A program made the translations under genes and the position numbers. Positions 35,097 to 47,528 of a stretch of DNA of 64,000 bases are shown piece after piece. The DNA comes from Agromyces larvae. GTDB lineage: Bacteria > Actinomycetota > Actinomycetes > Actinomycetales > Microbacteriaceae. The DNA is taken from assembly GCF_022811705.1 (NCBI RefSeq), contig NZ_CP094528.1, positions 1,054,001 through 1,118,000 on the forward strand, given 5' to 3'. Numbering within the stretch: the first letter of the stretch is position 1; the number at the start of each line of letters is the position of its first letter. The notes beneath the pieces are model-generated. The model worked only from the letters and a program-made list of their open reading frames with translations. It had not been told where the DNA came from and made no database searches.

Positions 35097-38000
35097 GCGC
35101 GCTCCAGGTCGATGCGGACGAGGGTGCCGCCGGCGAGCGGCGTCAGTGCGGCGCCCTCGTCGCCGTCGAGGGCGGCGAGGTCGACGGCCACCGCGAGGGT
35201 CTCGCCCGCGATCAGCTCGCGGTGGGCGTCGGCGGCGAGCGCCGACACCGCATCGAGCGCGAGCGTGAGACGGATCCGGTCGCCGACTTCGAGCCCGGCG
35301 GCCTTGCGCGCCTCCTGCACCGCGCGCACCAGGTCGCGTGCGATGCCCTCGGCTTCGAGCTCGGGCGTGGTCGCCGTGTCGAGGATCACGAACCCGCCGT
35401 CGGAGAGCAGGCCCAGCACGGCCGAGCCGTCGCCCGCCGCGCCGGTCTCGAGCACGAGGTCGTATTCCCCCGGCTCGAGTGCGATGCCGCCGGCGACGAC
35501 GGTGTCGCCGTCGAGGGTCCAGTCGCCCGCGCGGGCGGCGCCGATCGCCTGCTGCACCTGCTTGCCGAGGCGCGGGCCGGCGGCGCGGGCGTTCACCGTG
35601 AGCCGCTTGGTGACGCCGAACCGCTCGGCGCTGCCCTCATCGAGCTGCACCAGCTCGACCGCTTTCACGTTCAGCTCGTCGCGCAGGATCGCCTCGAACG
35701 GCGCCAGCGCCGCGGCATCCGAGGCCACCACCGTGAGCGTCGCGAGCGGAAGCCGCACGCGACGGCCCGCCTGCTTGCGCAGCGCGAGCGCGGTGCCCGC
35801 GATCTCGCGCACCGCGTCCATCGCGGCCACCAGCTCGGGGTCGGCCGGGAACTCGGCCGCGTCGGGCCAGTCGGCCAGGTGCACGCTGCGCCCGCCGGTG
35901 AGCCCCCGCCAGATCTTCTCGGTGACGAGGGGAAGCATGGGCGCCGCGAGGCGGGTGAGCGTCTCGAGCACCGTGTACAGCGTGTCGAAGGCCTCGGCAC
36001 CGGAGCCGTCGTCGGCGACGCCCTGCCAGAACCGGTCGCGCGACCGGCGCACGTACCAGTTGGTGAGCACGTCGGCGAAGTCGCGCAGCTTCTGCGACGC
36101 GAGCGTCGTGTCGAATTCCTCGAGGTCGGCCGTCACCGCGGTCACGAGGTCGCGCAGCTTCGCGAGCAGGTAGCGGTCGAGCACGTCGGTCGACGACGTC
36201 GAACGGGATGCCTCGTAGCTGCCGCTGCCTGAGCCGGTCGACGGGAGCGCGGAATTCGCGTACAGCGAGAAGAAGTACCAGGTGCTCCAGAGCGGCAGCA
36301 TGAGCTGGCGCACGCCCTCGCGGATGCCCTCCTCGGTGACGATCAGGTTGCCGCCGCGCAGCACCGAGCTCGACATCAGGAACCAGCGCATCGCGTCGGA
36401 GCCGTCGCGGTCGAACACCTCGTTGACGTCGGGGTAGTTGCGCAGCGACTTCGACATCTTCTGTCCGTCGCTGCCGAGCACGATGCCGTGGCTGACCACG
36501 TTGCGGTACGCGGGGCGATCGAACAGCGCGGTCGAGAGCACGTGCATGACGTAGAACCAGCCCCGGGTCTGGCCGATGTATTCCACGATGAAGTCGGCCG
36601 GGTGGTGCGTGTCGAACCACTCGCGGTTCTCGAACGGGTAGTGGACCTGCGCGAACGGCATCGAGCCCGAGTCGAACCACACGTCGAACACGTCGGTGAT
36701 GCGGCGCATCGTGGACCGGCCGGTGGGGTCGTCGGGGTTCGGGCGGGTCAGCTCGTCGATGTACGGGCGGTGCAGGTCGGGTTCGCCCTCGGGATTGCGC
36801 GGCAGCCGGCCGAAGTCGCGCTCGAGCTCCTCCAGCGAGCCGTACACGTCGATGCGGGGGTACTCGGGGTCGTCGCTCTTCCACACCGGGATCGGCGATC
36901 CGAAGTACCGGTTGCGGCTGACCGACCAGTCGCGGGCGTTGCCGACCCACTTGCCGAACTGCCCGTACTTCACGTTCTCGGGCACCCAGGTGATGTCGTC
37001 GTTCAGCTGCTCCATGCGGTCGCGGAACTCGGGCACGCGGATGAACCAGCTCGACACTGCCTTGTAGATGAGCGGGTTGCGGCAGCGCCAGCAGTGGGGG
37101 TACGAGTGCTCGTACGACGCCTGGCGCAGCAGCCGGCCCTCGGCCTTCAGCAGCTGCGTGAGCGGCTTGTTCGCGTCGCTCCACAGCAGGCCGGCGACAT
37201 CCGTCACCGCCGGGAGGAACTTGCCGCCGTCGTCGAGCGAGAGGATCACGGGGATGCCGTTGGCCTCGCAGATCCGCTGGTCTTCCTCGCCGTAGGCGGG
37301 CGCCTGGTGCACGATGCCCGTGCCGTCTTCGGTGGTGACGTAGTCGGCGACCAGGATGCGCCAGGCGTGCTCGAGGCCGTACGCCTCGACGTCGGCGTAG
37401 TAGTCGAAGAGCCGGTCGTAGGTGACGCCCTCGAGCTCGGCGCCGCGCACGGTGCGCGAGATCGCGGCGCGCGCGGCATCGGCCGAGTCGTAGCCGAGCT
37501 CCTTCGCGTAGCCGCCGACGAGGTCGACGGCGAGCAGGTACTCGGCGCCCAGCACCTCGGTGGGTGCTCCCTTCGACGGGCTCGCGGAGCTCTCGGGCGA
37601 CGCCTCGCGCAGCACCGTCGCGTCGGGCGTGCCGTTCGGGCCGGCCGGCACCACCGCGTACTCGATGTCGGGGCCGACCGCGAGGGCGAAGTTGGTCGGC
37701 AGCGTCCAGGGCGTGGTCGTCCACGCGAGCGCGCGCACGGCGGTCAGGCCGAGCGACTCGGCCTTCGGGCCGGTCAGCGGGAAGGTGACCGTGACGGTCT
37801 GGTCCTGCCGCATCTTGTAGACGTCGTCGTCCATGCGCAGCTCATGGTTCGACAGCGGCGTCTGGTCGCGCCAGCAGTACGGCAGCACCCGGAAGCCCTC
37901 GTACGCCAGCCCCTTCTCGTGCAGCTGCTTGAACGCCCAGATGACCGACTCCATGAACGTGACGTCGAGCGTCTTGTAGTCGTGCTCGAAGTCGACCCAC

Positions 38001-38437
38001 CGCGCCTGCCGGGTGACGTACTCCTGCCACTCGTCCGTGTAGCGCAGCACCGAGTCGCGCGCCGCGCGGTTGAACGCGGCCAGACCCATCTCCTCGATCT
38101 GGCTCTTGTCGGTGATGCCGAGCTGCCGCTCGGCCTCGAGCTCGGCGGGCAGGCCGTGCGTGTCCCAGCCGAACCGGCGGTGCACCTGCTTGCCGCGCAT
38201 GGTCTGGAATCGGGGGAAGACGTCTTTCGCGTACCCGGTGAGCAGGTGCCCGTAGTGCGGCAGGCCGTTCGCGAACGGCGGGCCGTCGTAGAAGACCCAC
38301 TCAGGCGAGCCCTCGCGCTCGTCGATCGACGCCTGGAAGGTGCCGTCGGCCTTCCAGAAGGCGAGCACCTCCTGCTCGATGGCCGGGAAGCTCGGTGAGG
38401 GGTTCACGCCGTGGTCGTCTGGGGTGCGCGGGTACAC
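35093..38437 (-). CDS. ileS: Isoleucyl-tRNA synthetase
   Basis: 1114-aa class Ia synthetase of the long, eukaryote-like type usual in actinobacteria. It shows [20 protein letters not shown] (HIGH-type motif HYGH), the editing domain, [11 protein letters not shown], and [13 protein letters not shown] (KMSKS). The anticodon-binding and C-terminal domains follow. GTG at 38437 is preceded by AAGGAGC and by a T-box leader. Two short stretches, [13 protein letters not shown] and [13 protein letters not shown], are encoded by REP-like DNA and look like in-frame insertions in surface loops. Confidence 0.96.
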   Translation of the reverse strand: MYPRTPDDHGVNPSPSFPAIEQEVLAFWKADGTFQASIDEREGSPEWVFYDGPPFANGLPHYGHLLTGYAKDVFPRFQTMRGKQVHRRFGWDTHGLPAELEAERQLGITDKSQIEEMGLAAFNRAARDSVLRYTDEWQEYVTRQARWVDFEHDYKTLDVTFMESVIWAFKQLHEKGLAYEGFRVLPYCWRDQTPLSNHELRMDDDVYKMRQDQTVTVTFPLTGPKAESLGLTAVRALAWTTTPWTLPTNFALAVGPDIEYAVVPAGPNGTPDATVLREASPESSASPSKGAPTEVLGAEYLLAVDLVGGYAKELGYDSADAARAAISRTVRGAELEGVTYDRLFDYYADVEAYGLEHAWRILVADYVTTEDGTGIVHQAPAYGEEDQRICEANGIPVILSLDDGGKFLPAVTDVAGLLWSDANKPLTQLLKAEGRLLRQASYEHSYPHCWRCRNPLIYKAVSSWFIRVPEFRDRMEQLNDDITWVPENVKYGQFGKWVGNARDWSVSRNRYFGSPIPVWKSDDPEYPRIDVYGSLEELERDFGRLPRNPEGEPDLHRPYIDELTRPNPDDPTGRSTMRRITDVFDVWFDSGSMPFAQVHYPFENREWFDTHHPADFIVEYIGQTRGWFYVMHVLSTALFDRPAYRNVVSHGIVLGSDGQKMSKSLRNYPDVNEVFDRDGSDAMRWFLMSSSVLRGGNLIVTEEGIREGVRQLMLPLWSTWYFFSLYANSALPSTGSGSGSYEASRSTSSTDVLDRYLLAKLRDLVTAVTADLEEFDTTLASQKLRDFADVLTNWYVRRSRDRFWQGVADDGSGAEAFDTLYTVLETLTRLAAPMLPLVTEKIWRGLTGGRSVHLADWPDAAEFPADPELVAAMDAVREIAGTALALRKQAGRRVRLPLATLTVVASDAAALAPFEAILRDELNVKAVELVQLDEGSAERFGVTKRLTVNARAAGPRLGKQVQQAIGAARAGDWTLDGDTVVAGGIALEPGEYDLVLETGAAGDGSAVLGLLSDGGFVILDTATTPELEAEGIARDLVRAVQEARKAAGLEVGDRIRLTLALDAVSALAADAHRELIAGETLAVAVDLAALDGDEGAALTPLAGGTLVRIDLERA
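36229..36250. repeat. REP-like unit inside ileS
   Basis: GAGCCGGTCGACGGGAGC resembles the forward unit of the 32.6 kb array. On the ileS strand it is translated as the Ser/Gly/Thr-rich loop [10 protein letters not shown]. Confidence 0.5.
37569..37590. repeat. REP-like unit inside ileS (19 of 22 bases match the array)
   Basis: CCCTTCGACGGGCTCGCGGA plus GC differs from the array unit at three positions. On the coding strand it reads as SSASPSKGA, in frame, in the editing-domain region. Confidence 0.65.
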
Positions 38438-38667
38438 GCTCGCTCCTTGCGGGGACGGATGCCTTCACGAGGACGCCGGCCGCCCGAACGGGCGCCGCCG
38501 CGGTACCACCTCGCTTGCCCCGATCGCTCGGGACCGCTCTCACTGCGGCTGTGACGGGCCTGCCCCGTTCGGTTCTAGTGACGGACTCGGCGCGCTTCGA
38601 CCGGCTCAGCGCGCGTGGACCCGCGTTCTTCCGAAGACTCCCCGGTGATGGCCGGATCGCAGTCGTT
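38438..38667 (-). promoter_or_regulatory. T-box riboswitch for ileS
   Basis: Minus-strand leader with the T-box sequence GAGGTGGTACCGCGG (core 38510-38498), which binds the uncharged tRNA 3' end. An ultrashort Stem I carries GGCCATCACCGGGGAG, in which ATC (38649-38647) is the isoleucine specifier codon, followed by TCTTCGGAAGAACG. The ileS ribosome site AAGGAGC lies just downstream of a GC-rich antisequestrator region, so control is probably translational, as described for actinobacterial ileS. Stem arms at 38590-38596 and 38608-38614 enclose a REP-like GAGCCGGTCGA loop. Confidence 0.9.
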
Positions 38668-38676
38668 GCCGCTATC

Positions 38677-41394
<2,718 letters not shown>

Positions 41395-41424
41395 GCGTTC
41401 ATGCTAGCGATGCCCGCCCCGCGC

Positions 41425-42042
41425 TCACGGGGCGGTGCGGATGACTCGGGCGAATCCGTCGCACACGGGCTCCACCGCCCGCGCGACATGCGCGACGAGC
41501 CGGCCGCGCTCGGGCCCGGCGAGCGCCCACACCTCGACGGCCGCCGAGCACGCCGCGGTCACCGCTGCGGCAGCCGCGCGCAGGTCGGCGGCACCGTGGG
41601 CGGTGCCGCCCGCCCGCCGGGCGAGGTCGGCCCGGACGAGCGCGCTCACCCGCTCGAACCTCGCCACCCCGGCCACCCGGAACTCGGTGATGGTGTCCAT
41701 CAGCTCGGCCTGCGTGAGCGCGATCGGCACCGCCGAATCGGGGTGGCGTTCGGCGGTGGCCACCAGCGCGGCGCGCACGGCGTCCATGGGCGGTCGACCG
41801 AGAGGTTCGGCCGCGAGGGCGGCGCCGAGCCGATCGATCGTGTCGTCGAGGTCGACCCAGAGCAGGTCGCCCTTGGACGCGAAGTAGTTGAAGAACGTGT
41901 TGCGGCTGACGCCCGCGCGGCGGGCGATGTCGTCGATGGTGGTACGGCCGTAGCCCTGCTCGAGGAAGAGCTCGGCGGCGGCGTCTTCGAGGTCGCGCCG
42001 GCTCGAGGCGCGCGGGCGGCCGGCGCCGCGTGGAATGGGCAT
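41425..42042 (-). CDS. TetR family transcriptional regulator
   Basis: 205-aa repressor-type protein. The N-terminal HTH is GRPRASSRRDLEDAAAELFL then GYGRTTIDDIARRAGVSRNT and FFNYFASKGDLLW (about residues 8-60). The C-terminal ligand domain is Ala-rich and not assignable. Divergent from the peptide-type ABC transporter at 42113, so probably its regulator. A CGGACT-C-AGTCCG palindrome lies between the two genes. Confidence 0.92.
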   Translation of the reverse strand: MPIPRGAGRPRASSRRDLEDAAAELFLEQGYGRTTIDDIARRAGVSRNTFFNYFASKGDLLWVDLDDTIDRLGAALAAEPLGRPPMDAVRAALVATAERHPDSAVPIALTQAELMDTITEFRVAGVARFERVSALVRADLARRAGGTAHGAADLRAAAAAVTAACSAAVEVWALAGPERGRLVAHVARAVEPVCDGFARVIRTAP

Positions 42043-42054
42043 AGGATCATTATC

Positions 42055-42067
42055 CGGACTCAGTCCG
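42055..42067. promoter_or_regulatory. Operator candidate for the TetR regulator
   Basis: CGGACT (42055-42060) and AGTCCG (42062-42067) form a 13-base palindrome in the 70-base divergent region. Position and symmetry fit a TetR dimer controlling both directions. Confidence 0.5.
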
Positions 42068-42112
42068 AGAATCCGCCGCGAAGGTCTCGGCGGAGCATCC
42101 CCGAGGAGTCTC

Positions 42113-43762
42113 GTGTTCGCTCGCAATCGTTCCCTCCGCTTCGGCGCGCCCGTCGCGATCTCGGCCGCGGCCGTGCTCGCGCTCGCCGCGTGCACGCCCG
42201 CCGATCCCGGCGCTTCCGGCGACGCCGGCTCGGGCGGCACGCTCGTCTACGCATCGGGCGACGCCGAACCGACCTGCCTCGACCCGCACGTCGGCGGCAA
42301 CTACCCGCAGGCCCTGGCGGCGACCCAGTTCCTCGAATCGCTCGTCTCGCGCGACGCCGAGGGCGAGATCATCCCCTGGCTCGCCGAATCGTGGCAGGTC
42401 TCCGACGACGGCCTCACCTGGGACTTCACGCTGAAGGCCGACGTCGAGTTCACCGACGGCACGCCGTTCGACGCCGCGGCCGTGAAGGCCAACGTCGAGC
42501 ACGTGCAGGACCCCGACACCGCGTCCTCGACCGGATGGCTCGCGCTCGCGAAGGTGGCCGAGGTGGAGGTCGTCGACGACACCCACGCCCGCTTCCACCT
42601 GAGCGCGCCCGACAGCGCACTGCTCGAGTCGCTCAGCCAGCCCTGGGTGGCGATCGAGTCGCCGGCCGGGCTCGAGCGGGGCACCGACGAGAACTGCCTC
42701 GCCCCGATCGGCACCGGGCCGTTCATCGTCGACTCGTGGACGAAGCAGGACCGCATCGTCTTCGTGCAGAACCCCGACTACGCCTCGCCGCCCGCCGACG
42801 CGGGCCACGACGGGCCCGCCTATCTCGACCGCATCGAGTGGCGGTTCCTGCCCGACTCGGCCACGCGCTACGCGGCCCTGCAGTCGGGCGAGGTCGACGT
42901 CATCGACAACGCGCAGCCCGACACGATCGCGGCGGCCTCCGAGGAGGCGGGCATCGTGCACCTCGACGCCCCCCGCCCCGGGGCGTCCAACCGCATCGAG
43001 CTCGACTCCTCGAAGCCGCCGTTCGACGACATCCGGGTGCGCGAGGCGTTCATCAAGGCCGTCGATGTGAACGCCGGCATCGACTCGCTGTTCTTCGGCA
43101 CCGCCGAGCGCGGGTACTCGCCGCTGTCGAGCGTGGAGCCCACCGCGTTCGGCGAGCCCGACCTGTTCGACGTCGACCCCGACGAGGCGAACCGCCTGCT
43201 CGACGAGGCCGGGTGGACGGCACGCGACGGCGACGGCGTGCGGGTGAAGGACGGGCAGCGCCTCGAGCTGCGGTTCCCGGTGAGCACGAACCAGTCGACG
43301 CCGGCCGAGCAGTCGCTGTTCGAGCAGCTCGGCGAGGGCGCCCGGGCCGTGGGCTTCGAAGTGCGGATCACGCCGCTCGACCTGTCGAGCTGGTACGGCG
43401 CGCTCGCCGCCCACGAGTACGAGCTGGTGAGCGCCCCGTACACGAAGGTCGGACCGGACGTGCTGCGCATCCTGTTCCACTCCGACAGCACGATCCCGGC
43501 GCCGAGCGGCTACTTCGCGAACCTCGCGCAGGTGCGCGACCCCGAGATCGACGCGCTGCTCGAGCAGGCGTCCGCCTCACAGGACGCCGACGAGCGCACC
43601 GAGATCTACCGCGACGTGCAGCAGCGCGTGCTCGAGGGCCGCTACCTGCTGCCGATCTACGACCAGCAGAACCACTACCTGCTCACCTCGCGCCTCGAGG
43701 GCGTGCGTGCGATGCCGACCGTGTCGACGCCGACCTTCCTCGACGCGCGCTTCACCGAGTGA
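42113..43762 (+). CDS. ABC transporter substrate-binding lipoprotein (peptide/nickel, SBP_bac_5)
   Basis: 549-aa lipoprotein capturing substrate for the following transporter. The signal peptide ends in lipobox ALAAC, then a short Gly/Ser linker. The mature domain shows the family pattern EPTCLDPHVGGNYPQALAAT, WLAESWQVSDDGLTWDFTLK, FTDGTPFDAAAVKAN and GTGPFIVDSW. GAGGAG precedes the GTG. Substrate may be oligopeptide, nickel or another small molecule; it cannot be read from sequence. First gene of the operon, divergent from TetR. Confidence 0.94.
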   Translation: MFARNRSLRFGAPVAISAAAVLALAACTPADPGASGDAGSGGTLVYASGDAEPTCLDPHVGGNYPQALAATQFLESLVSRDAEGEIIPWLAESWQVSDDGLTWDFTLKADVEFTDGTPFDAAAVKANVEHVQDPDTASSTGWLALAKVAEVEVVDDTHARFHLSAPDSALLESLSQPWVAIESPAGLERGTDENCLAPIGTGPFIVDSWTKQDRIVFVQNPDYASPPADAGHDGPAYLDRIEWRFLPDSATRYAALQSGEVDVIDNAQPDTIAAASEEAGIVHLDAPRPGASNRIELDSSKPPFDDIRVREAFIKAVDVNAGIDSLFFGTAERGYSPLSSVEPTAFGEPDLFDVDPDEANRLLDEAGWTARDGDGVRVKDGQRLELRFPVSTNQSTPAEQSLFEQLGEGARAVGFEVRITPLDLSSWYGALAAHEYELVSAPYTKVGPDVLRILFHSDSTIPAPSGYFANLAQVRDPEIDALLEQASASQDADERTEIYRDVQQRVLEGRYLLPIYDQQNHYLLTSRLEGVRAMPTVSTPTFLDARFTE

Positions 43763-43772
43763 GCGGACTCGC

Positions 43773-44777
43773 GTGAGCGGTGCACGCATCGAACCGGCGC
43801 GCGGGCGGTGGCAGCCGCTCGCGCGCCGGTTCGGCGTGCGCCTGGGCGGCGCCGTGCTCGTGCTGTGGGCCGTCGCCACCATCACGTTCTTCGCGATCCG
43901 GCTCATCCCCGGCGACCCGGCCGAGGCGATCCTGGGCGGGCCGGGGTCGCAGGCGAGCGCCGAGGCGCTCGAGGCGGTGCGTCGCGAGTACGGGCTCGAC
44001 CTGCCGCTGCTCCAGCAGTACCTGATGGCGCTCGGCCGGCTGGTCGTGTGGGACTTCGGCACCTCGTACGCGCTGCGCCAGCCCGTCGCCGACGTCATCG
44101 CCGCGCAGTTGCCGGGCACGTTCCTGCTCGCGCTGCTCGCGCTGACGCTGGCGTGGCTGATCGCGCTCGGCCTCGCGCTGTTCTCGACGCTCGGCATGGG
44201 CACCCGCGGCGGCCGGGTCGCCGCCGCGATCGGCGGCACCGTCGAGACGGTCGCGGCCGCGCTCCCCCACTTCTGGCTCGCGGCGGTGCTGGTGGTCGTG
44301 TTCAGCACCTGGCTGCGGCTGCTGCCGCCGGTGAGCACCTCGGATGCCTCGGGCCTCGTGCTGCCCGTCGTCACCCTGGCGATCCCGGTCGCGGGGTTCC
44401 TCGCCCAGGTGATGCGCGAGTCCCTCGAGCAGGCGCTCGGCACGCCGTTCGCGCTCTCGGCTCGCGCCCGCGGCGAGACCGAAGGGGGCGTGCGCCTCCG
44501 GCACGCGCTGCGACACGCCGCCCTTCCGGGCGTCAACCTCAGCGCGTGGGCGTTCGGCTACCTCGTCTCGGGCGCGGTGGTGGTCGAGACGATCTTCGCG
44601 CGGCCCGGGCTCGGGCGTTCGCTGCTGCAGGCGGTGACGCTGCGCGACGTCCCCCTGGTGACGGGCATCGTGCTCGTCTCGGCGATCGCGTACATCGTCG
44701 TGACCGTCGTCGCCGACGCGGTGAGCGTCGTCCTCGACCCGCGTCTGCGGGCACCGGCGCGGGAAGTCGCCCGATGA
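43773..44777 (+). CDS. ABC transporter permease (DppB/OppB type)
   Basis: 334-aa inner-membrane permease with about six helices. The N-terminal TM segment ATITFFAIRLIPGDPAEAIL carries the family's PGDP motif. Also present are DFGTSYALRQPVADVI and the EAA-like loop LSARARGETEGGVRLRHALR with HAALPG, then AGAVVVETIFARPGLGRSLL (beginning SGAVVV). The start is a GTG ten bases after the binding-protein stop. The stop overlaps the next ATG (ATGA), so it is translated together with its partner. Confidence 0.93.
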   Translation: MSGARIEPARGRWQPLARRFGVRLGGAVLVLWAVATITFFAIRLIPGDPAEAILGGPGSQASAEALEAVRREYGLDLPLLQQYLMALGRLVVWDFGTSYALRQPVADVIAAQLPGTFLLALLALTLAWLIALGLALFSTLGMGTRGGRVAAAIGGTVETVAAALPHFWLAAVLVVVFSTWLRLLPPVSTSDASGLVLPVVTLAIPVAGFLAQVMRESLEQALGTPFALSARARGETEGGVRLRHALRHAALPGVNLSAWAFGYLVSGAVVVETIFARPGLGRSLLQAVTLRDVPLVTGIVLVSAIAYIVVTVVADAVSVVLDPRLRAPAREVAR

Positions 44778-47419
44778 GCCGGCCCGACCCGCACGGCGGC
44801 GCCGCCGAGCTCGAGACGCGCGGCACGCGCGGGGCGTCCCGGCTGCGCGTTCGAGGCTTGCCCGACCTGTCCATCGGCGAACTGCTCGCGATCGCGTTCG
44901 CCGTCTTCCTCGCGATCGCCGCGGTCGCCCCCTGGCTGATCGCCCCCGGCGATCCGCTCGCGATCGCGCCGACCGAGGCGTTCACCGCACCGTCGCCGGG
45001 GCACTGGCTGGGCACCGACGAATCCGGCCGCGACGTGTACACGCGGCTCGTGCACGGGGCGGCCGCATCGCTCGTCATCGGCGTCGCCGCGACCGCGATC
45101 GGGCTCGCCCTGGGCTCGGTGCTCGGGTTCACCGCCGGCCTGGCGGGCCGCGCCGCCGATCTCGTGGTGGGCCGCGTGCTCGAAGTCCTGTTCGCGTTCC
45201 CGAGTCTGCTGCTGGCGTTGCTCGTGATCGTGATCGCCGGCCCCGGCCCGCTGCCGGCGACGATCGCCGTCGGCCTGTCGACGGCGCCGGGGTATGCGCG
45301 CATCATCCGCGGGCAGGTGCTCCGGGTGCGGTCGACGGGATTCGTCGAGGCGGCGCGGGTGCTCGGGCACTCGCGGACCCGGATCGTGTTCCGTTCGATC
45401 GTGCCGAACGTCGCCGTGGAACTGCTCGTGCTCGCGACCCTCGGGGTCGGTCAGGCCGTGGTCTGGGCCTCGACGCTCAGCTTCCTCGGTCTCGGCGCCC
45501 AGCCGCCCGCGCCCGAGTGGGGCGCGATGCTGAACGCGGGCCGCACCTACATCCAGACCGCGTGGTGGCTGACCGTCATGCCGGGGCTCATGATCGTGGG
45601 CACGATCATCTCGGCCACCGTGATCGGGCGCCGCCTCGCCGCCGGTTCCCGCCGGCGGGCCGACTCGGCCGGGACGGATGCTGCGGCGACGAACGCTCCC
45701 GGTTCGAACACGCCCGGGCCGAGCGAGCCGGTCGGGACGCCCGCCGAACACGACGAGGCGATGACGGCCGCCAGCGCGGGGCCGACCGCAGAGACCCGGC
45801 CCGAGGCATCCGTGCCGCTGCTCTCGGTGGAAGGCCTGCGGGTCGCCTTCGGCGACCGTGAGGTGGTCTCCGAGGTCGGGTTCTCGATCGCGGCCGGCGA
45901 GTGCGTCGCGATCGTCGGCGAATCCGGATCGGGCAAGTCGGTCACGGCGCGCGCGCTGCTCGGGCTCGCCGGTGCGAACGCGCGCGTCACGACAGCCCGG
46001 CTCGAACTGGACGGCCGCGACCTGCGGGGAATCAGCGAACGCCGATGGCGCACCATCCGCGGCGATCGGGTCGGGCTGGTGCTGCAGGACGCCCTCGTCT
46101 CGCTCGACCCGCTCCGCCCGATCGGCCGCGAGATCGCCGACGCGCCCCGCCTGCACCGCCGGCTGCCACCCGCCGCACGCGCGGCGGCGGTGCAGGACGC
46201 GCTCGAACGCGTCGGCATGCCCGACCCCGGCACCCGCGCGACGCAGCGCAGCGGCGAACTGTCCGGAGGCCTGCGCCAGCGCGCGCTCATCGCGTCGGCC
46301 ATCGTGCTCGACCCGCCGCTCGTGATCGCCGACGAACCGACCACGGCGCTCGACGCGTCCGTGCAGCGTCGCGTGCTCGACGAGCTCGCCCGTCTGAAGG
46401 GCAACGGCACCGGGGTGCTGCTGATCAGCCACGACCTCGCGGTCGTGGCCGGCATCGCCGACCGCGTGCTCGTGATGCGCGACGGCCGCATCGTCGAGCA
46501 CGGCACCGCTCGCGACCTGCTCACCGCACCCCGGACGGCGTACGCGCGCGAACTCGTCGCGGCAGCCGATCTCGCACCGCGGGCCACGGCGGGGACCACG
46601 CCCGGATCCGGCGCATCCGATCCCGGCGCGTCACCGGACGCTCCCCCGGTTGCGGCCGCTCCCCCGGTCCTCGCGGCGACCGGGGTCTCGAAGGCCTTCG
46701 GCGACCGTCTCGCCGTCGACGACGTCGCCTTCGCACTCCGCGCCGGTGAGACCCTCGGCGTGGTCGGCGAATCGGGGTCGGGCAAGACCACGCTCGCGCG
46801 CGCCGTGCTCGGGCTCACCGCGGTCGACGCCGGGTCGGTGACCTGGTTCGGCCGGCCGTGGGAGGGCACCGGCGACCGTGAACGACGCGCGTTGCGTCGC
46901 CGCATCGGGCTCGTGGCCCAGGACACCGCCTCGTCGTTCGATCCGCGTTGGAGCGTCGCGCGCACGATCGCCGATGCGCTGCCCCCGGGCATCGACGCCG
47001 CCGAGCGCGAACGGCGCGTCGGCGAACTGCTCGCCGACGTCGGCCTCGCCGGCCACCTCGCACCGAGAGCGCCTGCGACGCTGTCGGGGGGTCAGCGGCA
47101 ACGCGTCGCCATCGCCCGCGCGCTCGCGGCCGAGCCCGAGGTGCTCGTCCTCGACGAGCCGGTGTCGGCGCTCGACGTCACCGTGCAGGCGCGCGTGCTC
47201 GACCTGCTCGGTCGCCTGCAGCGCGAGCACGGGCTCGCCTACCTGTTCATCTCGCACGACCTCGGCGTCGCTCGGCACCTCGCCGACCGCGTGCTCGTCA
47301 TGCACGACGGCCGTGCAGTGGAGTCGGGGCCGGCCGCGGCGGTGTTCGACACGCCGAGCGACCCGTACACGCGACGACTGCTCGCCGATCGCCCCACTCT
47401 CGCCGCGGCGTACCGGTGA
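44774..47419 (+). CDS. Fused ABC permease plus two ATPases (DppC-DppD-DppF in one chain)
   Basis: 881-aa single open frame. Residues 1-300 are a DppC-type permease (GHWLGTDESGRDVYTRLVHG, VLFAFPSLLLALL, STLSFLGLGAQPPAPEWGAM). A 55-residue Ala/Thr/Pro linker follows. NBD1 has Walker A GESGSGKS near 381, signature LSGGLRQR near 495 and VIADEPTTALD. A second Ala/Pro/Gly linker (about 600-625) leads to NBD2 with GESGSGKTT near 664, LSGGQRQRVAIARAL near 770 and VLVLDEPVSALDVTVQ. With the 43773 permease the whole importer core is two polypeptides. Internal initiation at the ATG before TAASAGPTAE is possible but no stop intervenes. Confidence 0.9.
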   Translation: MSRPDPHGGAAELETRGTRGASRLRVRGLPDLSIGELLAIAFAVFLAIAAVAPWLIAPGDPLAIAPTEAFTAPSPGHWLGTDESGRDVYTRLVHGAAASLVIGVAATAIGLALGSVLGFTAGLAGRAADLVVGRVLEVLFAFPSLLLALLVIVIAGPGPLPATIAVGLSTAPGYARIIRGQVLRVRSTGFVEAARVLGHSRTRIVFRSIVPNVAVELLVLATLGVGQAVVWASTLSFLGLGAQPPAPEWGAMLNAGRTYIQTAWWLTVMPGLMIVGTIISATVIGRRLAAGSRRRADSAGTDAAATNAPGSNTPGPSEPVGTPAEHDEAMTAASAGPTAETRPEASVPLLSVEGLRVAFGDREVVSEVGFSIAAGECVAIVGESGSGKSVTARALLGLAGANARVTTARLELDGRDLRGISERRWRTIRGDRVGLVLQDALVSLDPLRPIGREIADAPRLHRRLPPAARAAAVQDALERVGMPDPGTRATQRSGELSGGLRQRALIASAIVLDPPLVIADEPTTALDASVQRRVLDELARLKGNGTGVLLISHDLAVVAGIADRVLVMRDGRIVEHGTARDLLTAPRTAYARELVAAADLAPRATAGTTPGSGASDPGASPDAPPVAAAPPVLAATGVSKAFGDRLAVDDVAFALRAGETLGVVGESGSGKTTLARAVLGLTAVDAGSVTWFGRPWEGTGDRERRALRRRIGLVAQDTASSFDPRWSVARTIADALPPGIDAAERERRVGELLADVGLAGHLAPRAPATLSGGQRQRVAIARALAAEPEVLVLDEPVSALDVTVQARVLDLLGRLQREHGLAYLFISHDLGVARHLADRVLVMHDGRAVESGPAAAVFDTPSDPYTRRLLADRPTLAAAYR

Positions 47420-47441
47420 CGTCGGGCGTCGGCTTCGGGTC

Positions 47442-47472
47442 ATCCGACCGTTCCCGTTAGAATCGGTCGGAT
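47442..47472 (+). promoter_or_regulatory. valS promoter with flanking inverted repeat
   Basis: TAGAAT (47458-47463) with TTCGGG about 18 bases upstream fits a promoter. ATCCGACCG (47442-47450) and CGGTCGGAT (47464-47472) are exact complements around the -10, so the site may be an operator or act as terminator for the transporter operon. Confidence 0.5.
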
Positions 47473-47528
47473 CCACATTCAGGCACCTCATCACGGACTC
47501 GGTGCCGCACATATCGAACCGGAGCATC

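Noticed and set aside
47473-47528. T-box for valS
   Set aside because: The leader is too short and lacks a GGTGGTACCGCGG-type motif.
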